Origin: a virus
DNA: 64,000 nucleotides
IMG/VR virus record: IMGVR_UViG_3300040781_000109
Location: 1 to 64,000 of that record
Strand: one strand, 5' to 3'
Shown: piece by piece, positions 12,676 to 20,702 of the stretch
How the letters are laid out: every line of letters begins with the position of its first letter
Position numbering within the stretch: the stretch's first letter is position 1
The notes under the pieces: model-generated
Databases searched by the model: none
What the model was told of the DNA's origin: nothing
The model's input: only the letters and a program-made list of their open reading frames with translations
Program-made: the position numbers and the translations under genes

Positions 12676-12904
12676 GTTGTCTCTCCTTTATTTCATTAAA
12701 AATTTGTTTTAAATTTTGGGTATCGCACGCGATTGTGTTTGCACAATCCATAGCTTCGATACAGTTTTCTTGCTCAACACTCCTAAAATAGTCATAAAGA
12801 TATTCTCGTGTCTTATTAAATATCGTCTTTTTATCATCTTTAGGGTTCAAGTCATATTGATTAATTAAGTTATCAACGACTATGTATGGGTCAATCTGTA
12901 TCAT
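12668..12904 (-). CDS. Hypothetical acidic protein
   Basis: 78 residues from the ATG at 12904, which has AGGAAACTT upstream; a longer start at 12934 would overlap the previous gene. Contains NKTREYLYDYFRSV and a cysteine-containing helix. No family recognised. Confidence 0.6.
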   Translation of the reverse strand: MIQIDPYIVVDNLINQYDLNPKDDKKTIFNKTREYLYDYFRSVEQENCIEAMDCANTIACDTQNLKQIFNEIKERQHV

Positions 12905-12915
12905 AAGTTTCCTAA

Positions 12916-13158
12916 TTAGTAAGCTTGCAACCAATCTTCATTATTGAATTTGATCATTTCAATGATAGTTTTTTTACCATTTTCATATGCAACATCAACC
13001 ATTGCCTTTAGAACAATATCATCATTTTCGCGGATAGTTGCTGTGACATGAACAACTTTATTTACTTTAGCAAATTTCTTTGCCCAACGAACACCGCGGC
13101 AAGCATGTTTGATGACTTCTATATTTTGCAGATCTTTTTTCATTTCACGAATATTCAT
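12916..13158 (-). CDS. Hypothetical protein
   Basis: 80 residues. A basic helix (RWAKKFAKVNK) is followed by strands VVHVTATIRENDDIVLKAMV. First gene after the promoter at 13190. Function unknown. Confidence 0.6.
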   Translation of the reverse strand: MNIREMKKDLQNIEVIKHACRGVRWAKKFAKVNKVVHVTATIRENDDIVLKAMVDVAYENGKKTIIEMIKFNNEDWLQAY

Positions 13159-13189
13159 AATTTAATTCCTTATCTCAATTTATGTAGCT

Positions 13190-13218
13190 ATTATATCATG
13201 TTAAGAAGAATATGTCAA
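13190..13218 (-). promoter_or_regulatory. Early sigma70-type promoter
   Basis: TTGACA (13213-13218), 17-bp spacer, TATAAT (13190-13195). It stands just after the terminator at 13239-13260 and starts the operon leading to glyA. Confidence 0.87.
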
Positions 13219-13238
13219 TAGGTAAATGAAAAAGTTTG

Positions 13239-13260
13239 AAAAAGGGGAGAATTTCTCCCC
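13239..13260 (-). terminator. Rho-independent terminator
   Basis: GGGGAGAA/TTCTCCCC inverted repeat (13244-13251 with 13253-13260) followed by five T on the minus strand, ending the DUF932 gene transcript. Confidence 0.85.
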
Positions 13261-13267
13261 AGTTAGA

Positions 13268-14224
13268 TTATGCAGCTTCGGCAAATTTGATTGCAGTATC
13301 AAGAGCATCTAATTTGCGTTTTGCATTGTAACCGAACCAAGCAGATTCAGCTCGAGCATCATCAGTACGACCCAACTCGTGGTCAGTCATAAAGGTGACT
13401 GCGTTGTATGCTTGCCACCATGAACCGCGTTGGAATTCAGCACCTGGTTGAGTTTCAACGATATCCATTGCACGTTGAGCAGTGCGAGATAATACATCTT
13501 TGTCTTTAGCAGTTACACCAAATACTTTACCAAGGAACGCTTTAAAATCATTAGGATTAACAGTTTTGCTACCTAGGAATTCAGCACGTTCTTTAAAAGC
13601 TTGTACTGTTTGTTGTGAAAGGCCAAGTAGTTGTTTAACTTTGCTTGGATCAAATTCGCTACGGTGAGACATACGAACAGCAGGTTGATTCTTTTCAGCT
13701 AACGCAATTGATAGTGTGTTGTTACAGACAACACGAGTCATAATGAATTTAACATCAATTGACTTGCCATAACGATGCGGATTTGAAAACATTAAATAAC
13801 CTTTCACTTCGTCACCGCCAAATAATGAGAAACCGTCTTTTATATCAGCAGCAGCCCAGATCATTTCACCGTCTTTAATCGAACCAGCTGTATCCATGAC
13901 CATATCTCCTGCGGAAACGAATTCATTAAAGAATTCAAATGCTTCTTCGTTTTGAACAGGATTCCAATCTTTACCAACGTTGGTTAGGATTCTACCATCA
14001 GTTTCTCGGACTAAGGATTGTTGACCAGTTTTGATAATTTCACCATTTAAATTGATGAAGTTATCGTGTTTTTCTACACGCCAATCAAGACCTGCCGCAA
14101 CCATCATTTCACGTGGTGTCATATCGTCAGAGACTGGAGTGCCAAGGCCGTGCCAAGGTAGACCTGCAGATTCGCGATAAGCCATTTGGGCTTGACCTTT
14201 AACCATTTCTAATTCATGAGACAT
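13268..14224 (-). CDS. DUF932-family protein (TIGR03299-like)
   Basis: 318 residues. WHGLGTPVSDDMTP, LVRETDGRILTNVGKDW, W-A-A-A-D-I and M-T-R-V-V-C-N-N-T-L-S-I-A-L follow the phage/plasmid-like DUF932 pattern. These proteins are common in phages and plasmids and their function is unknown. It is a single-gene unit with its own promoter and terminator. Confidence 0.88.
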   Translation of the reverse strand: MSHELEMVKGQAQMAYRESAGLPWHGLGTPVSDDMTPREMMVAAGLDWRVEKHDNFINLNGEIIKTGQQSLVRETDGRILTNVGKDWNPVQNEEAFEFFNEFVSAGDMVMDTAGSIKDGEMIWAAADIKDGFSLFGGDEVKGYLMFSNPHRYGKSIDVKFIMTRVVCNNTLSIALAEKNQPAVRMSHRSEFDPSKVKQLLGLSQQTVQAFKERAEFLGSKTVNPNDFKAFLGKVFGVTAKDKDVLSRTAQRAMDIVETQPGAEFQRGSWWQAYNAVTFMTDHELGRTDDARAESAWFGYNAKRKLDALDTAIKFAEAA

Positions 14225-14265
14225 AATATATTTCCTTTAGTTTGTATTAATTTGATTGAGTAGCT

Positions 14266-14294
14266 ATTATAATCTAATAAGAAGATGATGTCAA
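14266..14294 (-). promoter_or_regulatory. Early sigma70-type promoter
   Basis: TTGACA (14289-14294), 17-bp spacer, TATAAT (14266-14271), before the DUF932 gene. Confidence 0.87.
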
Positions 14295-14314
14295 TAGTTA
14301 TTTTAAAATATTTT

Positions 14315-14623
14315 TTACTCATCACCAAATTCCAATTCTTCGGTTTTTAATTCATAAGAACCGAGATACACATGATTAACCGTTATTTTTCTTAATGGTA
14401 GATTATTTGTTAGCCACCTCGCACAATCACGAGTATGAAAATATTCTTCAGTACCATTGAAATTTCTTTGCGTACGGACTTCCCCTTTATATTTTTCAAT
14501 ACTCTTGACGAGATCAAACGGTTCAAGTATTTTATACATTGCAGTCTGGTCAAAATCTGACCATTCACCAAATGAGAATTCTATTCTATCACCCGGTGAA
14601 TAGTATCTTTTAATTGCTGCCAT
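14315..14623 (-). CDS. Hypothetical protein
   Basis: 102 residues: YYSPGDRIEFSFGEWSDF, then Y-F-H-T-R-D-C-A-R-W-L and an acidic end. Overlaps the upstream gene by 14 nt. No family recognised. Confidence 0.6.
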   Translation of the reverse strand: MAAIKRYYSPGDRIEFSFGEWSDFDQTAMYKILEPFDLVKSIEKYKGEVRTQRNFNGTEEYFHTRDCARWLTNNLPLRKITVNHVYLGSYELKTEELEFGDE

Positions 14624-14909
14624 CGTTAATACTCCAAACTTTAATCACTTCATCAGCTTGACTTGCTCTTGCCCATTGCTCACAATAAAACTCAGCAAGT
14701 CTATGATCTTTATATGTAATAAACGTGTATTCATAATCGAGCATTTTTTTAAAATAAATATATCCAAAACTATTTTTATGCATATAAAATTTTTCCCAGA
14801 CCCATTCATTTTGGCGAAACCATCTCTTTTTGAGCACGTGTCTTTCAGCGTGATAGAATGTACCACTTACTGCTTCGTATTTTACGATTCGGCAGATTTC
14901 ATTATTCAT
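14610..14909 (-). CDS. Hypothetical protein rich in W, Y and K
   Basis: 99 residues, several aromatic strands (FRQNEWVWEKFYMHK, LDYEYTFITY). Could be a small beta protein. Shares an 8-nt overlap with the membrane protein gene upstream. Confidence 0.55.
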   Translation of the reverse strand: MNNEICRIVKYEAVSGTFYHAERHVLKKRWFRQNEWVWEKFYMHKNSFGYIYFKKMLDYEYTFITYKDHRLAEFYCEQWARASQADEVIKVWSINDGSN

Positions 14910-15066
14910 TTTTGGATTTCACTTCTTCTAGCCAATATGTAAAATGAAAACCAAGCGCAAATGAATGTAATACAACCCAATGCGTAGTTTCGCCCAGATC
15001 GCCTATATAAGATAATCGAAAAAGTGCCAAAATATTAAATATAATCATCATGAAATTAAATAGCAT
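14902..15066 (-). CDS. 54-residue membrane protein
   Basis: ATG with AAAGGAAAAA upstream. Hydrophobic segments at about 3-18 and 29-44 around a short polar loop (GDLGETTH). No family recognised. Confidence 0.6.
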   Translation of the reverse strand: MLFNFMMIIFNILALFRLSYIGDLGETTHWVVLHSFALGFHFTYWLEEVKSKNE

Positions 15067-15091
15067 TATTTTTCCTTTGTAAAGCTGAAAA

Positions 15092-15367
15092 TTAAACCTT
15101 ATTTAAAAGGTTAGGAGAAACGGTCCAACGAGTATGACCTGCGCGAAGAACAATATTAACTTTATTGATTTTTTCAATTTTGCCTTCAACATAACCACGC
15201 TTTCCGTTAAACGAAACCTTATCACCAACTGAGAATTGAGATTTAGCTGCCATGCGAGTTGCACGAGCCTGTGTATTGATTGCATCAACGACGATGCAAT
15301 TTAAAGCATGTAACTCTTCTTTATTCATTTTAGCAATGGCGTTTAAAACAGTTTTTGAGATTTTCAT
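15092..15367 (-). CDS. KOW/SH3-like protein
   Basis: 91 residues from ATG at 15367, preceded by AGGAAAC; an in-frame TTG upstream lies before the ribosome site. A helical N-terminus is followed by FSVGDKVSFNGKRGYVEGKI, a KOW-like barrel pattern similar to the 7323-7562 protein but without the targeting tag. Confidence 0.65.
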   Translation of the reverse strand: MKISKTVLNAIAKMNKEELHALNCIVVDAINTQARATRMAAKSQFSVGDKVSFNGKRGYVEGKIEKINKVNIVLRAGHTRWTVSPNLLNKV

Positions 15368-15419
15368 AATATAGTTTCCTATCAAGTTTAATTAAAAGTT
15401 TTTATCAATTTATGTATCT

Positions 15420-15448
15420 ATTATAATCTAGTCAGAAGATAATGTCAA
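15420..15448 (-). promoter_or_regulatory. Early sigma70-type promoter
   Basis: TTGACA (15443-15448), 17-bp spacer, TATAAT (15420-15425), overlapping the stop of the 15445-15651 gene. Confidence 0.87.
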
Positions 15449-15651
15449 TAGTTATTTTGCAATTTTTCATATTTCTTTACGATTTCAATTACCATTTCTA
15501 ATACCCAAGCATTTTCTTTAGCGAATTCAATTAAGTTTTCAGCAGTAACATATTCTTCATGAGCATTGAATGGAATCTTAGATTCATCGCGCAAAACATC
15601 TTCTAAGAAATCGGTGTCTTTAACAATTTCTCTCATTAACTGTATATTCAT
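15445..15651 (-). CDS. Small acidic helical protein
   Basis: 68 residues, helices REIVKDTDFLEDVL and NAWVLEMVIEIVKKYEKL. No family recognised. Second gene of the operon starting at 16028. Confidence 0.6.
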   Translation of the reverse strand: MNIQLMREIVKDTDFLEDVLRDESKIPFNAHEEYVTAENLIEFAKENAWVLEMVIEIVKKYEKLQNNY

Positions 15652-15665
15652 TTTAATTCCTCATT

Positions 15666-16028
15666 TTAAACAAATGTTATTTTTGTAAAACCAAACCCGG
15701 CGACAATATGGGATTCTTTTGTTTCTTTGTTCACAATGATATCGCCAACACTTACTGAATGCATCTTGTTAAGTCTTTTTATTTTTTCTTCTGGCCCCAT
15801 ATTCCCAATATGGAAAACATCATCTAAAGAATTGGCATCAATTTCACAAACTTTTTTATAAAAGCATGCCTCGTCAACAGTAAGACCATCTTCTGCGAAA
15901 TCGCGAAATGATGAATCTAATTTGTATTTCCATATTGGATATTTGTTACATGTAGCCTCATGGCCAATGGCATTAACTTCGTCATATACCCAACTTGGTA
16001 TATCTAACTGATGAACTTCGTATTTCAT
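15666..16028 (-). CDS. YodL-like protein
   Basis: 120 residues. D-D-V-F-H-I-G-N-M-G-P-E-E-K-I-K-R-L-N followed by S-V-S-V-G-D-I-I-V is the YodL-like signature seen in plasmid and phage proteins. Function unknown. Promoter at 16060. Confidence 0.72.
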   Translation of the reverse strand: MKYEVHQLDIPSWVYDEVNAIGHEATCNKYPIWKYKLDSSFRDFAEDGLTVDEACFYKKVCEIDANSLDDVFHIGNMGPEEKIKRLNKMHSVSVGDIIVNKETKESHIVAGFGFTKITFV

Positions 16029-16059
16029 ATTTGTATTCCTTATTTCAATTTATAGATAT

Positions 16060-16088
16060 ATTATAATCTATTCATAATGAAATGTCAA
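16060..16088 (-). promoter_or_regulatory. Early sigma70-type promoter
   Basis: TTGACA (16083-16088), 17-bp spacer, TATAAT (16060-16065). Confidence 0.87.
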
Positions 16089-16091
16089 CAA

Positions 16092-16361
16092 TTATTTTAA
16101 GTTTTGTGAAATGAATTTTATTCCGTTTTCAACAGCATCCGTAGGTGACGTGCCATTTAAAGAAAGATATACTTCGTGGTCACTTTCAAAACAATGAACA
16201 GAAACCTCGGCATTGATATTGTCTATTGTATTTACGGAGATACAGAAGTCGTCAGTAAGAAAACGAAAGCAGCCACAATATTCAAACTCATCATCTACAA
16301 TTCCATCATTTAAGACAACAGAGCGAGCGAGGATGGATTTGGCAATATCAGTGCTATTCAT
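16092..16361 (-). CDS. Hypothetical protein
   Basis: 89 residues: an N-terminal helix, cysteine pair YCGCF, strands FCISVNTID and AEVSVHCFE, and a final helix. The layout faintly resembles HicB folds but the motif is absent. Promoter at 16392. Confidence 0.6.
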   Translation of the reverse strand: MNSTDIAKSILARSVVLNDGIVDDEFEYCGCFRFLTDDFCISVNTIDNINAEVSVHCFESDHEVYLSLNGTSPTDAVENGIKFISQNLK

Positions 16362-16391
16362 AATTTATTTCCTTTTTTAATTTATGATACA

Positions 16392-16420
16392 ATTATAATC
16401 TATTCATAAGGAAATGTATA
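16392..16420 (-). promoter_or_regulatory. Early promoter with weak -35
   Basis: TATAAT (16392-16397), TATACA in place of TTGACA at 17-bp spacing. Confidence 0.6.
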
Positions 16421-16482
16421 TAGTAATGTTCCCTTCAGTTAGAATCAAAAAAAGTATGGTATAACTAAAAGGAATATAGGGA

Positions 16483-16851
16483 TTAGTGAACGGTGTTGTT
16501 GTGTGGTTTAAGATTCATTAGCATGTCATATGTATAAGATTCGTAACCGCTTTTGATTACTTCAACTAATGTTGCGTATTCTTCTGATGCATCAATTGGC
16601 GCAGGTTCTGCTCTATGCATATTTTCATCGAACATATAATTTTCAATATATTCGTTTACTTCAGTAATGGAATTAAAAGTTGGGACATGGGCTGTCATAA
16701 ATGGATTCGTACAAGCATAAAACATGTATATTCTGTATTTACCTTTATCAACATAGAGTTCATTTGCCAATTCGTTTTCATTTTTAGATAAAGGAACAGA
16801 GTAACTACCTAAGAACACTCCACGATGTTTATCAACTATAATATATTTCAT
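16483..16851 (-). CDS. Hypothetical protein
   Basis: 122 residues: MKYIIVDKHRGVFLGSYS, then KYRIYMFYACTNPFMTAHVP. No family recognised. It starts 8 nt after the RecB-like nuclease gene and is probably cotranscribed. Confidence 0.6.
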   Translation of the reverse strand: MKYIIVDKHRGVFLGSYSVPLSKNENELANELYVDKGKYRIYMFYACTNPFMTAHVPTFNSITEVNEYIENYMFDENMHRAEPAPIDASEEYATLVEVIKSGYESYTYDMLMNLKPHNNTVH

Positions 16852-16859
16852 AATTCACC

Positions 16860-17579
16860 TTATTCTTTAAGTTCTTTAAATTTCTTTCTTACAGCCAGAA
16901 AGTGTGGAAAATAATCGTAAATATCAAAGATGAATTCCTGCGGTTCTTCATTCTCAACTGCTATTAATATTGCTCCTTGCTTAATCGCAACACCTGTCAT
17001 TTCAAAAAAGGCTGCAGCGTAAAACGTAACTTGAATGAAATAATTTAGAATATCTTCTACTGTCTTTGGGCGACGAGCAGTCTTAAAATCAATGACACTT
17101 AGTACACCTCTGTATTCTCCGATACAGTCGACTTGGCCAGCTGTTCTTAATTTATCACTGTATAAGAATTCTTCTTGGAACCATATATTGTTTACTTTTT
17201 CGTCAAGGATTTTTCGTAAAGGTTTAAACATATGCAGATTTGCTGGCTGCGCTTTACCTTTCCAATCTTCAACATTGTCTAAATAATCTTCTGCTAATTT
17301 GTGTACCGCTGTTCCGCGTCTTGCTGATTGTGCTGTAATACGAGCAGCTTCTGCTTTACCAACACGAGCTTGCCATTCAAACAACCACTTCTTGTCGTCA
17401 GTTACACCAAGCACAGTTGTGATGGAAGGATACGCATTACCAGTTGGTGTTGAATACATTCTCCCTTTTGGAGTATTTTCTCTTGTTAGTTTTGGTAAGA
17501 CGATACCGTGGGGGTGATGTTTAAAAGTTGGTTTTGGATCTAAATTCATTGGTTCATGTAACCTCATAATATATTTCAC
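16860..17579 (-). CDS. RecB/Cas4-type PD-(D/E)XK nuclease
   Basis: 239 residues. RGTAVHKL (H93), E137, G-Q-V-D-C-I-G (D151) and VIDFKTA (D164, K166) follow the RecB-nuclease metal-site order. In phages such nucleases act in DNA processing or host DNA breakdown; the exact role here is inferred. It lies upstream of 16483 and just after the PAAR gene. Confidence 0.85.
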   Translation of the reverse strand: MKYIMRLHEPMNLDPKPTFKHHPHGIVLPKLTRENTPKGRMYSTPTGNAYPSITTVLGVTDDKKWLFEWQARVGKAEAARITAQSARRGTAVHKLAEDYLDNVEDWKGKAQPANLHMFKPLRKILDEKVNNIWFQEEFLYSDKLRTAGQVDCIGEYRGVLSVIDFKTARRPKTVEDILNYFIQVTFYAAAFFEMTGVAIKQGAILIAVENEEPQEFIFDIYDYFPHFLAVRKKFKELKE

Positions 17580-17587
17580 TCATTTAC

Positions 17588-17890
17588 TTAGCCACCAATA
17601 AAAACGTTCGGCGAACCTGTAATAATTTTGCCAAGATCGGCATCATCACCTAGTCTTGCCGCGGGTATACCACCCATTGTGACCTTTGTAGACGCGGTAG
17701 TCACAATACCTGCGTGTGGAACACAGGTAGATCCTGCGTCAATTGAATGTGGTTCTAATGCAGCACCTAGTACTACTGCATCAATATTATTAATTGTCAC
17801 TAATGATTGCGGTGTTGATATTAGTGGTACTATAATTGAACACAAGTGTCCTGTATAAACTTTATCTTGTAAACGAACTGCAGCTTTCAC
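17588..17890 (-). CDS. PAAR-domain spike tip protein (gp5.4-like)
   Basis: 100 residues. Repeated short glycine-proline segments with PHSIDAGSTCVPHAG and PAARLGDDADLG ending in SPNVFIGG are the PAAR fold, which sharpens the membrane-piercing spike of contractile tails. In T4 the equivalent is gp5.4. It sits in an otherwise non-structural region between a nuclease and a putative virion gene. Confidence 0.88.
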   Translation of the reverse strand: MKAAVRLQDKVYTGHLCSIIVPLISTPQSLVTINNIDAVVLGAALEPHSIDAGSTCVPHAGIVTTASTKVTMGGIPAARLGDDADLGKIITGSPNVFIGG

Positions 17891-17899
17891 GTGTTTTCC

Positions 17900-18424
17900 T
17901 TATATGTCTGCTAAGATATCTTCGAAAATACCAAAACCTTCATCTGGTGACCAAAAATAATCTTGCGTATACGATATAACATTGTTAGTGTTATTTATTA
18001 TAAACTCATATGTACCTACCTCAACTGCATTTGAATTTGCGGTTTCGTCAGGAGGAGTTTCCCAAGCAATCATCAAGTTATTATCTATATTATAATCTAA
18101 AACTTCAGTAATGTTAACTGTTTCTTGTGTTTGAGTTTCGGGATCTGTAAATGCAAATCCTTCTTCAAATAGAGAAGTATTTGCAACCTTTGAAATCTTA
18201 ATCGTACTTGGACTAACACCTTCGATAGTGACATAACTTGGGGCAGACTGAACAAACACGTCGCTCGCTGGAGAATCGACAAGTCCAATATTAGTAAAGA
18301 ACGTAACGAAAAACTCAAAATCTTTGTTGCCGAATATATGAGGGAATGTATTCGCCAGATCCGGTTGGATATCTGGCGAAGTGAAGTTTACAGTGTTGCC
18401 TATTTCATAACGAATAGTACTCAT
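17900..18424 (-). CDS. Putative tail/baseplate-associated protein
   Basis: 174 residues, acidic, beta-rich by composition (FVTFFTNIGLVD, YVTIEGVSPSTIKISK, YEFIINNTNNVISYTQDYFW). No motif recognised. Placement between PAAR and PhoH genes suggests, but does not prove, a structural role. Confidence 0.6.
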   Translation of the reverse strand: MSTIRYEIGNTVNFTSPDIQPDLANTFPHIFGNKDFEFFVTFFTNIGLVDSPASDVFVQSAPSYVTIEGVSPSTIKISKVANTSLFEEGFAFTDPETQTQETVNITEVLDYNIDNNLMIAWETPPDETANSNAVEVGTYEFIINNTNNVISYTQDYFWSPDEGFGIFEDILADI

Positions 18425-18426
18425 AG

Positions 18427-19170
18427 TTAGGCAGCCATCGACTCATATTTTTCTTTTTCAATTATGTATTCTTTAACCAAACCAGATCTTACAATATCGT
18501 CGCGGTTAAATTCTACAAACTCAAAAGAATTCATATTTTCTAATATATTTAAAAACATTGGCAATCCAGAAACATCGGCTCTATTACGAGATGACTTTAA
18601 ATCATCTTGTTTCGTATCACCACAGAATATAATTTTTGTATTCTTTCCTGCTCGAGTTATAACGGTATCCAATTCATGGAATGTTAATGATTGACATTCA
18701 TCTGATATTATGATTGCATTATCTAAAGTGATCCCCCTAATGAATGATGTTGTTGTGAATACTATTTGTCCTTTCTTTAACAATATTTCCCATGCGTCTC
18801 CACGCTGGAATAGTTCGTTGACGATTGCCGAATAAGGTGTACTAAACTCAGCCTCCTTTTGTTGTTTGGTTCCAGGTGTGAAACCCATATCTCTTGTTTG
18901 TACTGCGGAACGAACAATAACAATACGTTTATATTCAGTATTAGCTAATACGTCACTTAATCCCAAATACATTGCACACATTGTTTTTCCTGTACCTGCT
19001 GAACCCACTGCTACAATATTGCGATCTTCATAATACGCGTCAAACATATCCTCTTGATGTTCAGTTAATGGCTGAATTTCTGCCATAGCGAATCTCGTGT
19101 TTAAATGAGGGTTATGATCTCTTGCTTGTTTGCGTTTATCACGATAGTTAGTGCGGCGTTGTTTTCCCAT
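18427..19170 (-). CDS. phoH: PhoH-like ATPase
   Basis: 247 residues. Walker A GSAGTGKT (56-63), Walker B IIISDECQS and the following G-D-T-K-Q-D-D motif fit PhoH. A basic N-terminal 25 residues precedes the ATPase core. PhoH is frequent in marine phages; it is an RNA helicase-like ATPase of uncertain role. Confidence 0.93.
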   Translation of the reverse strand: MGKQRRTNYRDKRKQARDHNPHLNTRFAMAEIQPLTEHQEDMFDAYYEDRNIVAVGSAGTGKTMCAMYLGLSDVLANTEYKRIVIVRSAVQTRDMGFTPGTKQQKEAEFSTPYSAIVNELFQRGDAWEILLKKGQIVFTTTSFIRGITLDNAIIISDECQSLTFHELDTVITRAGKNTKIIFCGDTKQDDLKSSRNRADVSGLPMFLNILENMNSFEFVEFNRDDIVRSGLVKEYIIEKEKYESMAA

Positions 19171-19182
19171 TAGTACCCCTTA

Positions 19183-19425
19183 TTAGAAGTCGTTGATGTT
19201 GTTTATCTTATGGTGAGATTTTATTTTTTTAAGGACATCACGAAATCCAGCATCAGGTCTTGCTTTACCTAAGCCAGCATTCATAGGATCAATTAGTGAA
19301 GCAGTTTTTCTATGAATTTGTTCAATTTCTGGATTTTCTTCGAGGTAGGTTTCGCGCTCTGACATTTTTAGGAATTTGTCGAATTCTTCGAGCGTTTCTT
19401 TGTTTCTGAAACTGTATGTTGGCAT
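19183..19425 (-). CDS. Conserved small T4-like marine phage protein
   Basis: 80 residues: MPTYSFRNKETLEEFDKF, then SERETYLEENPEIEQIH. Late promoter TATAAATA 38 nt upstream, so it belongs to the late class together, perhaps, with phoH and the PAAR gene downstream. Function unknown. Confidence 0.7.
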   Translation of the reverse strand: MPTYSFRNKETLEEFDKFLKMSERETYLEENPEIEQIHRKTASLIDPMNAGLGKARPDAGFRDVLKKIKSHHKINNINDF

Positions 19426-19462
19426 ATATGTTCCGAAGTTAGTATATCATTGTGTATAATCT

Positions 19463-19470
19463 TATTTATA
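19463..19470 (-). promoter_or_regulatory. T4-type late promoter (TATAAATA)
   Basis: Exact match 38 nt before the 19183-19425 gene. It would give late transcripts over phoH and the PAAR spike gene. Confidence 0.72.
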
Positions 19471-19481
19471 ATGGAAAGAGA

Positions 19482-20072
19482 TTATCCAGTGATAATCTCA
19501 TAAATTTCTTTCCAATTATTAACCTTACGAGCGTCGACTGGTTCATCATATAAATTAAACGGATGTTTCATTAATATTGGATCTAAACCAAGATCGTAAC
19601 CTAATTGAGCATTACTTGACTTATCCTCAACCCAAAAACAGCCAGTATCTTTATACGGCAATAAAGCTTCATCTTTAGGACCACAAGTATCTAAATAAGT
19701 GAACCTTTCAAATACGGTGCTACCAAATAAATCAATAAGATTTTTAGTACGCAAGCTTTGTACGTATGGATCATTACTCAACGAAGTAATTGCATGAAAT
19801 ACATATCCATGATCTTGGTGTAATTTCTTAACATATTTAATGGAATCTCGTAAAGGAGTTAATTTTCTTATCCATGCGGATTCATTAAATATTCTAATAA
19901 GTTTAAGGCCTTCACCTTCCTTTAATTGATATTGTGTTGTGATATCATAATAGATTTTACCATCTTTCATTTTTGGTTTTCCATACCCATGCCGTTCCAT
20001 CCATTGGGTAAAAGAATAATACCAATCTAATAATACGCCATCGCAGTCGACCAAAATAACTTTATCTTTCAT
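19482..20072 (-). CDS. HAD-family 5'(3')-deoxyribonucleotidase-like phosphatase
   Basis: 196 residues. VDCDGVLLDW (nucleophile D9, D11), a threonine/serine strand (AITSLS) and the C-terminal CFWVEDKSSN acid motif fit the HAD 5'-nucleotidase group. It may recycle or adjust nucleotide pools during infection; substrate inferred only from family. Confidence 0.8.
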   Translation of the reverse strand: MKDKVILVDCDGVLLDWYYSFTQWMERHGYGKPKMKDGKIYYDITTQYQLKEGEGLKLIRIFNESAWIRKLTPLRDSIKYVKKLHQDHGYVFHAITSLSNDPYVQSLRTKNLIDLFGSTVFERFTYLDTCGPKDEALLPYKDTGCFWVEDKSSNAQLGYDLGLDPILMKHPFNLYDEPVDARKVNNWKEIYEIITG

Positions 20073-20104
20073 TATATAATCCCGTATTCAATTTTAAAAA
20101 GAAT

Positions 20105-20133
20105 ATTATATCACACCCTTGTGATAAAGTCAG
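20105..20133 (-). promoter_or_regulatory. Probable early promoter, weak -35
   Basis: TATAAT (20105-20110) with CTGACT 17 bp away, in front of the HAD gene and overlapping the end of the 20130-20273 ORF. Confidence 0.45.
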
Positions 20134-20273
20134 TCGTCGAATGCAGAAAACTTTTCAGATTCTTTACGTTTGCGTTTGGTTTTTAATCTTGTTTTCTTTT
20201 CCTTTTCGCGAAGACGATCTTCATTATCATCGCCCCATTCATCATCGTCTTTAAACTTTTTGAAACTTTTCAT
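20130..20273 (-). CDS. 47-residue highly charged protein
   Basis: ATG to TGA. MKSFKKFKDDDEWGDD, then a long basic stretch (KKTRLKTKRKRK) and an acidic end. The MKSFKKF start resembles the head-targeting tags in this genome, but no L-x-E site follows. It starts 3 nt after the DUF6433-like gene's stop. Function unknown. Confidence 0.55.
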   Translation of the reverse strand: MKSFKKFKDDDEWGDDNEDRLREKEKKTRLKTKRKRKESEKFSAFDD

Positions 20274-20276
20274 ATA

Positions 20277-20702
20277 TTAACCTACTTTCATCTCAAATAA
20301 ATCAGGGAATACTTTTTCTAAAGTTTTAAGAGATAGCCCTTTAAATGGTTTTTGTGTAATCATTTTACATAACAACTCTGCGTCACCATTATCTACATCT
20401 TCTAATAATGATATAAACAAAGCTTCTCTTTTTACTTGGTTAAGTGTGTCATACCCTCCGCCTTTAATAAAAATTCGTAGTCTTCGAGCTTCGTTATATA
20501 GCATACCTTCAACACCAATGTATGCGTTTTTCTTCCAAGGCGGTGGAGTGTTTGGTATTAAAAACTCAATATTTTTATCGTAAGTTAATCTCAAGACAGT
20601 TTTAAGTGGTATTGATTCGTGCTTTTTCAACCAATCAATTTTCTCTTGAACGTTTTTAATATCCGATAATTTGTTAATTATCTCTGAAATAGAAAGTCTC
20701 AT
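20277..20702 (-). CDS. DUF6433-like conserved T4-like phage protein
   Basis: 141 residues: IDWLKKHESIPLKTVLRLTYD, I-P-N-T-P-P-P-W-K and P-F-K-G-L-S-L-K-T-L-E-K-V-F-P are the pattern of a family widespread in T4-like marine phages. Gene order directly after RNase H is also typical. Function unknown. Confidence 0.75.
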   Translation of the reverse strand: MRLSISEIINKLSDIKNVQEKIDWLKKHESIPLKTVLRLTYDKNIEFLIPNTPPPWKKNAYIGVEGMLYNEARRLRIFIKGGGYDTLNQVKREALFISLLEDVDNGDAELLCKMITQKPFKGLSLKTLEKVFPDLFEMKVG